Part shown: positions 57,192 to 64,000 of the stretch, in pieces
Numbering within the stretch: the stretch's first letter is position 1
Layout: each line of letters begins with the position of its first letter
NCBI GenBank assembly: GCA_022843805.1
Contig: JALHMY010000047.1
Coordinates: forward strand, 1 to 64,000
DNA length: 64,000 bases
Origin: Fuerstiella sp.
GTDB lineage: Bacteria; Planctomycetota; Planctomycetia; Planctomycetales; Planctomycetaceae
Direction: 5' to 3'
The notes under the pieces: generated by a model
What the model was told of the DNA's origin: nothing
The model's database searches: none
The model's input: the letters and a program-made list of their open reading frames with translations, nothing else
Made by a program: the position numbers and the translations under genes

Positions 57192-59293
57192 ATAAACTCG
57201 TTCAAATTAAACAGTGCCAGACACAGGTCGGTCAGTGCTGCGGCGTCTTCCAGGTTTAAGGAACTTTCTGTGGCCTCAAAACCTGCCGGAAGGGCAAGTG
57301 CAGACGAGTCCACCTGTTCCTGCTGCAGAACCCTGGACTGTTCACGAAGAAAGTTCAGTGAAGACTGCAATTCCTGCTCGGACGGGGATCTTGCCAGGGC
57401 CAGCTTAAATGCCCGCTCGATTCGCTGAGATGGCTCGTCCCCAGGATCGCCAATGATCCGACCGGCAAAGTACTGAGCAGCCTGCAGTGACTGTTCAGAA
57501 TTCAGCAGCACCAGGGCCTGAGGTGCGATGGTACTTCGATTTCGCTGCGGACAACTGGCATTGGTGTCAGGCCGATCGTAAGCCTCAAACAGCGGAAATC
57601 GCAGGTTCCGTCGGACAAACAGATAGATACTGCGTCGGTTGTGATCAGAAGAATCCGGACTCACTTCCCACTGGTTCTTTAACAGAGTCGCCACCAGTTC
57701 CGGCGGAAGCGGAGGCCGAATGCCCGGACCTCCTCGCCGCAGATTTAATGTGCCGCTGACAAACAGCATGGCGTCGCGAATCGCTTCTCCTTCCAGTCGC
57801 TGCCGGTTCATTCTCCACATCAGCCGATTCTCAGGATCCAGCTTTTGAAGCCTGATGAAACGTTGCAGATCCTCCGCCCCGTCAGCAAGGCCTGAATCAG
57901 ATGCCCCGGACTGCGCATGCTTACCGGGACCACTGGATTGTCGCCATGTTGCCGAGGACAGGATCAGCCTGTGCATCTGCTTCAGACTCCAGTGACGCCG
58001 AGAGAATTCCGCTGCCAGCCAGTCCAGCAGTGCTCCGTGAGCAGGCGGATCACCCATCGTTCCAAAGTCGTTCGGCGTGCGAACGAGTCCCTCTCCGAAA
58101 TGAAACTGCCACAACCGGTTGACGATGACGCGAGTCGCCAGAGGATGATCGGGGGAGGTCAGCCATTTCGCCAGAGCCAGACGAGGCGGATCTGCTGAAA
58201 CGCTCGGTTGAGCAGGACCGGCAGGCGATTTCGGAGCCATAGCGATGCGAAGAAAAGCCGGCTGCATTTCCGGTCCGGGTCGGCGAAAATCACCTCGAAG
58301 CATCAAATGAGATGTCGCTGGCAGGCCTTCACGGACCACTCGCGCCATCTCGCCGGCACCGCCCGCCACGGTACTGGCGGTAGCCGTTGCTGACCCCGAT
58401 GTCAGACGCACTTCCTTTGTCCATTCCGTCGATTCAAAATACGCCCTCAGCCGATAGAAGTCGGCCTGACTGATCGGATCGTACATATGGTTATGACATT
58501 GAGCACACCCAACCTGCAATGCCATGAAAGCCGCGCCGGTTGTTGATGTCATTTCATTCAGAACATTGTGGCGACGTTCTTCCATCAGATTCAGATCGGG
58601 CATATCCGGCCCGCACAGCAGAAAACCCGTGGGAATCGCGGCTGCAGGATCATCCGGAAACATCAGATCGCCGGCAATCTGTAGCTGCACAAACTGATCC
58701 CAGGGAAGATCTGAATTCAGGGCATCAATCACCCAGTCGCGATATCGCCAGGCATTGGGGCGGATCAGATCATGTTCAAATCCGTCTGTGTCCGCATAGC
58801 GAGCCAGATCCAGCCAGTGCTGTGCCCAGCGATCGCCATAAGCCGGTGACGCCAGCATATGATCAATTAGTCGGTTCCATGCGTCGGGCGACTGATCGGA
58901 AAGAAAGGCGGCCACAACTTCAGGAGCGGGAGGCAGCCCGGTCAGATCAAACGACAATCGTCGAACCAGAGTAACGGCCGAAGCTTCTGTCGAAGGTTCC
59001 AGTCCTTTTTCCTGCAGCCGCTGAAGAACGAATCGATCAATTTCGTTTCGTATCCACGATTGCGGATCACTGACCGAAGGCAGCTCAATCGTCTGCAGTG
59101 GACTAAATGCCCAGTGTGCTCGATCAAGATGACTGATTTCCGGCTCCGATGGCCCGGACTGTTCATCCGACGGCACCGGCGATTCGGACTCGCTGAGTCC
59201 TCCGGCTGGCAGGTTGCTGCAGAAAAACAACACACAGCAAACACAGATGCTGGCAGCTCGTGTCACCCGCCGTTGCGTAGAGAAATGCAGCAT
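57179..59293 (-). CDS. DUF1549/DUF1553 planctomycete secreted protein
   Basis: A 704-residue protein typical of the planctomycete group also called PSD1. Residues 1-30 hold a signal peptide. DUF1549 follows (WIRNEIDRFVLQRLQEKGL, RRLSFDLTGLPPAP, RWAQHWLDLARYADTDGFE), then CAQCHNHMYDP with a CxxCH pattern (C263, C266, H267), then DUF1553 (VNRLWQFHFGEGLVRTPNDFG, SSATWRQSS, RMNRQRLEGEAIRD). The N-terminal cytochrome-c-like domain of longer relatives is absent, as is the usual DUF1501 gene next door. The CxxCH could bind haem c, but one site alone is not proof. A role in polysaccharide degradation is suspected for this family. Confidence 0.92.
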   Translation of the reverse strand: MLHFSTQRRVTRAASICVCCVLFFCSNLPAGGLSESESPVPSDEQSGPSEPEISHLDRAHWAFSPLQTIELPSVSDPQSWIRNEIDRFVLQRLQEKGLEPSTEASAVTLVRRLSFDLTGLPPAPEVVAAFLSDQSPDAWNRLIDHMLASPAYGDRWAQHWLDLARYADTDGFEHDLIRPNAWRYRDWVIDALNSDLPWDQFVQLQIAGDLMFPDDPAAAIPTGFLLCGPDMPDLNLMEERRHNVLNEMTSTTGAAFMALQVGCAQCHNHMYDPISQADFYRLRAYFESTEWTKEVRLTSGSATATASTVAGGAGEMARVVREGLPATSHLMLRGDFRRPGPEMQPAFLRIAMAPKSPAGPAQPSVSADPPRLALAKWLTSPDHPLATRVIVNRLWQFHFGEGLVRTPNDFGTMGDPPAHGALLDWLAAEFSRRHWSLKQMHRLILSSATWRQSSGPGKHAQSGASDSGLADGAEDLQRFIRLQKLDPENRLMWRMNRQRLEGEAIRDAMLFVSGTLNLRRGGPGIRPPLPPELVATLLKNQWEVSPDSSDHNRRSIYLFVRRNLRFPLFEAYDRPDTNASCPQRNRSTIAPQALVLLNSEQSLQAAQYFAGRIIGDPGDEPSQRIERAFKLALARSPSEQELQSSLNFLREQSRVLQQEQVDSSALALPAGFEATESSLNLEDAAALTDLCLALFNLNEFIYFD

Positions 59294-59701
59294 GATCTGT
59301 CTCGCTGATACCGTTCACCGTTAAGATTCTGCCTGCCAGTAAAGATGGCAGTACAGATAACACAACGAGTCAACAACAAATAAAGTGCAGATTGTCAGTT
59401 ACAGTTAAGGAAGGCGTTTGCAGAAATTTCCAGATCAGTCGGACAGACGGGATCGAAAACGGTTCGCCGGATATTCCGCAATGACCACGCAGCGATTGTA
59501 CAAAACACTAAACGCTGCACGCTACGAGCATCACGTATGCTGACGGAAAGCGACGAGATTTTTTTAGATTGTCAGCACCGAAGTCATGTCATCGGGTTCC
59601 GAAGTGGCAACGATCCCCGACAGGGAGGCAATGGGGGGCTGAAGCCCACGCTACATTTTCAGAAACTCGCAGCGGAACATGATGTCATCACCGGGTGGTC
59701 T
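59294..59701. other. Gene-free gap
   Basis: No credible gene. It contains the leader of the minus-strand DUF1553 gene and, near 59618-59660, a block (gacagggaggcaatggggggctgaagcccacgc) that resembles dispersed repeats. Nothing else stands out. Confidence 0.5.
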
Positions 59702-62700
59702 TTACGGAGTATTTCCAATGCGCAGGCTGCGGCCGTCGGTGACGACCTGACTGGCTAATAATTTTTTTGCGGCCGACAACTGCTTCTGATCACAGCCAAG
59801 CTCATCGCGAAGAGATTTCAACGACACCTTGTCTTTGCCCTGTCCTCGTTCCCGCTCCAGTATCGACAGCAATCGGGTCGCAAGTTCCGTGACCGATTCC
59901 TTCGATGCCGGAACTACGGTGCTCGCAGAGTCTTCAACAGGAGTGATATCCAGCAAAGTATCCTGAGACGCTCCCGGGACCACAATTCTGGACGCACCGC
60001 CTCGACCTTTAACAACCTTAATCTGCACGGGAATCGCATCCGTCATCTCGGTGACATGTGAGATCACACCCACCTTGCGGCCCTGGGCTTCCAAATGCAT
60101 CAGCGCGCTCATTGCCGTGTTCAGAGTCTCCGGGTCCAGACTTCCAAACCCTTCGTCAATGAACAACGATTCGATTCGCAGTCGATTCGATGTCAGCGAG
60201 GCAAGTCCCAGCGCCAGAGCGAGCGAAACGAGGAACGATTCGCCCCCGGACAGCGAATGAATCGAACGTCGCTCTTCGCCCATGTCACAGTCGAGCACAA
60301 TCAGGTTCAGCGATTCAGGGATTCGTTCCAGTCGATACCGAGCTGCCAGCTGACTGAGCTGTCGATTGGCATACCCCAGCAGCAGGTCGAGCGTCCTTCG
60401 CTGCGCAATCATGCGAAACTTCGCGCCGTCCGCGGATCCAATCAGATCGTTCAGCTTTCGCCACGGATCGGCCTTCGCATCCTGCTGCCGGATCTTTTCC
60501 ATCAGCTCCTCATTCTGAGCGCGGCGACTATCGTCACTTAGAATTACTGCACCGGCCGAGCTGAGGTTATTTTTTGCCTGCGCCAGCTCCTCGTCTATTG
60601 CCTGCAGAGCTGTCAGCACGGTTTGCTCTTCGTCATGCGTCGGCGGAGTGCTGACGTGCTGCTGAAGCTGATCGCAATGAACCCTGCAAGCGCTTTCCGC
60701 ACTCGTGACCGCTTCATCGAGCTGCCGAAGTTCTGCCCGTTCCTTCTGCATCCACTCTTCATCACGAGCAAGGATTCCGTCGAGTTCCTGTAAAGTCAGC
60801 GAGGTGGACGTTTTCGCTGCGAATGCTTCCATCCAGCGTTCCCTGACCGATACCGCTGCGGCCAGTTCTCCATGGATCGACTCAACGGCCTGAATTCTCG
60901 TCGCCACCTCCGACCTCGCAGCAATCAGCAATCGGTCGGCACTGGTCTTTGCATTAGCCGCCTCCTCGAGTGATTTCGTCGCCTCTGCCAGACGAGTTGC
61001 AAGCTCTTCTTCGACTCTCTCCGGCGGTTGACCATCGAATAACAGGCTGCGTTCCTTCAGACGGTCATCGTAGTCTTTCGAGATCGAGGCAAAAGTGGCG
61101 GCACAGGTGCTGGCCGCGGCTCTCGCATCCGCCACCGACTGTTCCTGCGGACGGATAGCCGCGTCAGCCTGCTGAATCAGGCTTGTTACATCAGCAATCC
61201 GCTTTTCGATGCTGGCACATTCCGTCGCCGATTGTTCGAACGCCAGGCGAAATGCGGCGGCATCAGATTCAAAATCCTTTTTTGCTGTCGGCAGTCCTGA
61301 CCACAGATCGTTGAGCCGACCATCCGCTTCAGCACGCTGATCTTCAGCCTTTCGCAGCCCGACAGCCGCATTACTGGCGGTCTCATTCAGAATTCCACGG
61401 CTGGTTGTCAACTCCTGCAGTCGGTCGTCCAGTTCTTTCAACTTCAGCTGAGAATCCTGCAAAGCGGCACGGCAATCAGATGTCTGTTTTGCGGCATTGC
61501 GAGCGTTCTGTTCATTTTTCTCGATGGTTCGCAGTTCTCCGTTGATCTCCAGCAACCGAGCTTCCATCACCGGCAGGCGCGAGCCTTCCTCATGGGCCAG
61601 CACAGCGGCAACTTCCGGATGGTCGTGCGATTCAAAAACAAGATCGACGACCTGCGTTTTGAGGGCCGCCAGTTCCTGTGTCTTTTTATCGATCTGCTCC
61701 CGGCGAGTTTCCACTGAGCCGTGCAGACGAGCCTCGCGGCTGATGGCTTCGTCGCGCTTCTTTTCCAGGTCCTTCACGGACTTCTTTGCAGCCTTCACAG
61801 CAGTTGCTTCAAGCTCGGGCGCATGCTGGCTGTACGGGTGGCTGGTCGATCCGCAGACCGGGCATTCTCTTCCATCCTGCAGAGTCAGTCGCAGACGTTT
61901 CGCATGATCGTCCACGGCCGCCTGAATAAACTCCAGCTGCGTCTTTGCAACTTCGATTGCCAGTTCCGCCTGAGGAATCTCTGCAGTTCGAATCTGTTCA
62001 ATGGCCGTCGCCTCAAAGCCCTGAGCCGCCTGAAGCTGTTCGAGCGACTCTTCTTCAGTCTTCACACGTTCGCGCAGGACCTGAGCATTCTTGACCTGAT
62101 GAAACAGCACCGTCAGTATGTTCTTCGCGGATTCTCGTTTTGCCCGATCCGCCGCAAGCTGATCAGTATCGAATTTCTTCTCTGCTTCCGTCGCAGTCGT
62201 CAGCGCCGCAAAGGCTACTTCACACTCCGCCTGGCGAGGAGTTCGCGACCGTTCTTCGGTCGCCAGTCGTTCATCAAGTTCCTTCAGTTCCTTCGCCCGG
62301 GCCTCTGCATCTGCTTTCGCGACGACAACCTGCTGCGCCGCCGCGATAGCCACGTCGATGCGATCCAGCCAGCGGGCGGAGTCCGCAACAAACGGAGCAA
62401 ACGCCTTCAGACGTTCACGGTCTCGTTCCAGAGCTCGCTGTTCCTGCAGCCGAAGATTGCGATCGTCGACGGTGGTTTTCAGATTTTCTTCGGCCGTCTT
62501 CAGAGACGCATTTGCGGCTTCAAGATCGGTTCCGGCCTTCCGCAGCTGATCCTTAACCAGCAACAACCCTTCATCCAGAACACGAGCTCTGCGGAGGGGC
62601 AGTTCGTTCGCCTTTTGTTCTGCCAGTAAAGCGGCATGAATCTCAACGGCGGTCTGGTGTCGCTCGACAGCGACCTTGAAGTCCAGCTCCAGTTGGTCAC

Positions 62701-63715
62701 GTTTGGTCTTCGCGAGTTCCACCGCTGAAACTGCGGCCGCTGCCTGACTTTCAAGGGTTCGCTCCGCCATGCGCAGCGGTCTGGCTTCGCGGGCAATTTC
62801 TTCGGTGCGAGCGAGTTCGCGACGACGAGGCTCGGCTGCCATTCGACGTGTCACCGCCAGCTGCAATGTCTCATCGGCACGCGACTTTTCTGCAACAAGT
62901 ATTGAACGCCGGTTGAACCAGTCGGCCTGCGACTGCAATTCCTTCTGTCGGGATTCGACACTGGCAAGTTGTTGTTCGGCAGCAGCTCGAGCAGCCTCGG
63001 CTTCGGCACGAGCGTCCTCCTTCAGCGGTGCATTTCCCTCCAGCGATGAATGCAGGGATTCCAGACTTTTCTGCTCCACACCGAATCGCAGAAAAACCGC
63101 TTTGGAGATTGCTTCGAAACGCTCTGTTCCGGTCAATGCCTGCAGGATTTCGGCTCGTTCCTTGTCATCGGCTTTCAGGAAGGTGGCGAAATCGTTCTGA
63201 GCCAGCAGGACTGCGCGAGTAAACTGTTCAAACGTCAGCCCAATTTTGTCCTCGATCGACTTCAGCACCAGCGTCCGCCTGCCGCCTTCTTCGATCGGTC
63301 CTTCGCCGCCTGGCGGAATATGGCCTTTGTAGAGCGTCATTTCCACGCTCTGGAGAGCACCTTCAGCGCTGCGGCGACTTCGACGCACTCGCCAGCGAGA
63401 TGTCCATGCCTGACCATCGACGCCGACAAAAGCGACTTCGGTAAATCCTTCCCCCGCGCCGCGCCGCAGAAGATTTCGAGGATCGTTCTGCCTCTCGCCG
63501 TTGGCCAGTTCAGCCAGTCGCCCCACCTGATTCAGCCGCGGAGTCGCGTCGTACAATGCCAGACACAGCGCATCCAGCAGTGTGCTCTTGCCAGCACCGG
63601 TGGCTCCGCTGATGGAGAATAATCCGGCTGATCGGAGCGGGTCACGAGTAAAATCGACTGTATGTGTGCCCGCGAGAGACGCGATGTTGTTCAGAGTAAT
63701 ACGCAGAATCTTCAT
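59702..63715 (-). CDS. sbcC: SbcC exonuclease subunit with a C-terminal extension
   Basis: A 1,337-residue Rad50/SbcC SMC-like ATPase that, with SbcD, processes DNA ends and hairpins. Walker A GATGAGKST is at 37-45; long coiled coils surround a zinc hook CPVCGSTSHPY (near residue 617). The ABC signature SLSGGES (near 1155) and Walker B SLFIDEGFGSLDPETL follow. After the ATPase ends near 1240, about 97 residues follow that E. coli SbcC (about 1,050 residues) lacks: a linker and a helical segment (SLKSLRDELGCDQKQLSAAKK) ending in VVTDGRSLRIG, resembling a winged helix. The start overlaps sbcD's stop by 4 bp (ATGA). Confidence 0.93.
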   Translation of the reverse strand: MKILRITLNNIASLAGTHTVDFTRDPLRSAGLFSISGATGAGKSTLLDALCLALYDATPRLNQVGRLAELANGERQNDPRNLLRRGAGEGFTEVAFVGVDGQAWTSRWRVRRSRRSAEGALQSVEMTLYKGHIPPGGEGPIEEGGRRTLVLKSIEDKIGLTFEQFTRAVLLAQNDFATFLKADDKERAEILQALTGTERFEAISKAVFLRFGVEQKSLESLHSSLEGNAPLKEDARAEAEAARAAAEQQLASVESRQKELQSQADWFNRRSILVAEKSRADETLQLAVTRRMAAEPRRRELARTEEIAREARPLRMAERTLESQAAAAVSAVELAKTKRDQLELDFKVAVERHQTAVEIHAALLAEQKANELPLRRARVLDEGLLLVKDQLRKAGTDLEAANASLKTAEENLKTTVDDRNLRLQEQRALERDRERLKAFAPFVADSARWLDRIDVAIAAAQQVVVAKADAEARAKELKELDERLATEERSRTPRQAECEVAFAALTTATEAEKKFDTDQLAADRAKRESAKNILTVLFHQVKNAQVLRERVKTEEESLEQLQAAQGFEATAIEQIRTAEIPQAELAIEVAKTQLEFIQAAVDDHAKRLRLTLQDGRECPVCGSTSHPYSQHAPELEATAVKAAKKSVKDLEKKRDEAISREARLHGSVETRREQIDKKTQELAALKTQVVDLVFESHDHPEVAAVLAHEEGSRLPVMEARLLEINGELRTIEKNEQNARNAAKQTSDCRAALQDSQLKLKELDDRLQELTTSRGILNETASNAAVGLRKAEDQRAEADGRLNDLWSGLPTAKKDFESDAAAFRLAFEQSATECASIEKRIADVTSLIQQADAAIRPQEQSVADARAAASTCAATFASISKDYDDRLKERSLLFDGQPPERVEEELATRLAEATKSLEEAANAKTSADRLLIAARSEVATRIQAVESIHGELAAAVSVRERWMEAFAAKTSTSLTLQELDGILARDEEWMQKERAELRQLDEAVTSAESACRVHCDQLQQHVSTPPTHDEEQTVLTALQAIDEELAQAKNNLSSAGAVILSDDSRRAQNEELMEKIRQQDAKADPWRKLNDLIGSADGAKFRMIAQRRTLDLLLGYANRQLSQLAARYRLERIPESLNLIVLDCDMGEERRSIHSLSGGESFLVSLALALGLASLTSNRLRIESLFIDEGFGSLDPETLNTAMSALMHLEAQGRKVGVISHVTEMTDAIPVQIKVVKGRGGASRIVVPGASQDTLLDITPVEDSASTVVPASKESVTELATRLLSILERERGQGKDKVSLKSLRDELGCDQKQLSAAKKLLASQVVTDGRSLRIGNTP

Positions 63716-64000
63716 GAGGCATGGGCCTCCTCACGCAGGATCTCGTGAAATGCCCTGATCAACGACTCGTCGGCCGCGGTGCCATACTTTTCCAGATGAG
63801 CGCCGAGAAAGATCTCTTCAGGATTGATGGTCTTCAGATCCGCGGTCGGCAGTTCGGCTGTTGCATCGTTGAAAGCGTGCCGTCGAGCCGGGTTCTCGAC
63901 TTTGATCGATGCCAGCCGAATCGGCTTGCCTTCCAGGGCCTGCTCAATTCTCTTTCGCCGGGTCGGATCCGGCTGATCTTCGAGCACTCGCACCTCAAGA
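63712..64000 (-). CDS. sbcD: SbcD exonuclease subunit, 3' end only
   Basis: The C-terminal 95 or so residues of an SbcD-like nuclease, continuing beyond the window edge. The visible part ends in the capping segment (RLASIKVENPARR, then LKTINPEEIFLGAHLEKYG), with the terminal helix AFHEILREEAHAS. The Mn-dependent phosphoesterase core is outside the window. Overlap with sbcC by 4 bp and the partner gene make the call reliable. Confidence 0.85.
   Translation of the reverse strand, partial: LEVRVLEDQPDPTRRKRIEQALEGKPIRLASIKVENPARRHAFNDATAELPTADLKTINPEEIFLGAHLEKYGTAADESLIRAFHEILREEAHAS

Noticed and set aside
61721-62629. 302-codon open frame on the plus strand
   Set aside because: Antisense to the coiled-coil part of sbcC, whose repetitive codons keep the opposite strand open.

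Overview
The window reads as chromosomal DNA of a planctomycete (Planctomycetaceae-like). Supporting this are a DUF1549/DUF1553 protein, an ECF sigma factor coupled to a Ser/Thr kinase, DUF1571 and DUF1326 proteins, many secreted hydrolases, genes carried singly or in short runs on both strands, and intergenic spaces full of perfect palindromes. No rRNA, tRNA or CRISPR array was seen.

Layout. 1-600: a 203-bp tandem repeat. 644-5660 (minus): Ser/Thr kinase with its ECF sigma factor, an MFS transporter and a PlsC-type acyltransferase. 5661-6542: gene-free, with an inverted repeat. 6543-8282 (minus): a TIR-transmembrane-WD40 protein. 8557-16896 (minus): a complete potassium-transport locus ordered small membrane ORF, kdpF, A, B, C, D, E. 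17287-18761 (minus): a MobA/MocA-like nucleotidyltransferase and XdhC, both molybdenum-cofactor maturation proteins. Divergent from these, 18968-25733 (plus) holds a DUF1326 protein, two secreted unknowns, the three subunits of a Tat-exported molybdenum hydroxylase, and a small Cys-rich protein. 25736-27901: a two-module alpha/beta hydrolase.

27924-33628 is an accessory island. Two near-identical 1.25-kb direct repeats, each holding the same nested pair of IS200-like (Y1 transposase) elements, flank about 3 kb of cargo: a broken propeller gene, a small membrane protein and a SUKH/SMI1-like protein. Only the last transposase copy is intact.

33768-64000 is mixed metabolic and housekeeping DNA: SMP-30 lactonase, dimethylformamidase-like protein, enolase-superfamily enzyme, mtaB, tmk, scpB, DUF1571, panC, lgt, MscS channel, amidohydrolase, formamidase, an SDR coupled to a CoA-transferase, a CocE hydrolase, a LamG protein split by a propeller, an alpha/beta hydrolase, DUF1549/DUF1553, and sbcC with the 3' end of sbcD.

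The most striking signal is in the molybdenum hydroxylase. The iron-sulfur subunit keeps the four cysteines of the Moco-proximal cluster, but all four cysteines of the plant-type [2Fe-2S] cluster are serine. The FAD subunit also lacks several expected cysteines and part of its flavin motif. The catalytic subunit keeps its MoCo and glutamate motifs. This suggests an enzyme whose normal route Moco to FeS I to FeS II to FAD is cut or rerouted, with Cys-rich neighbours as possible partners.
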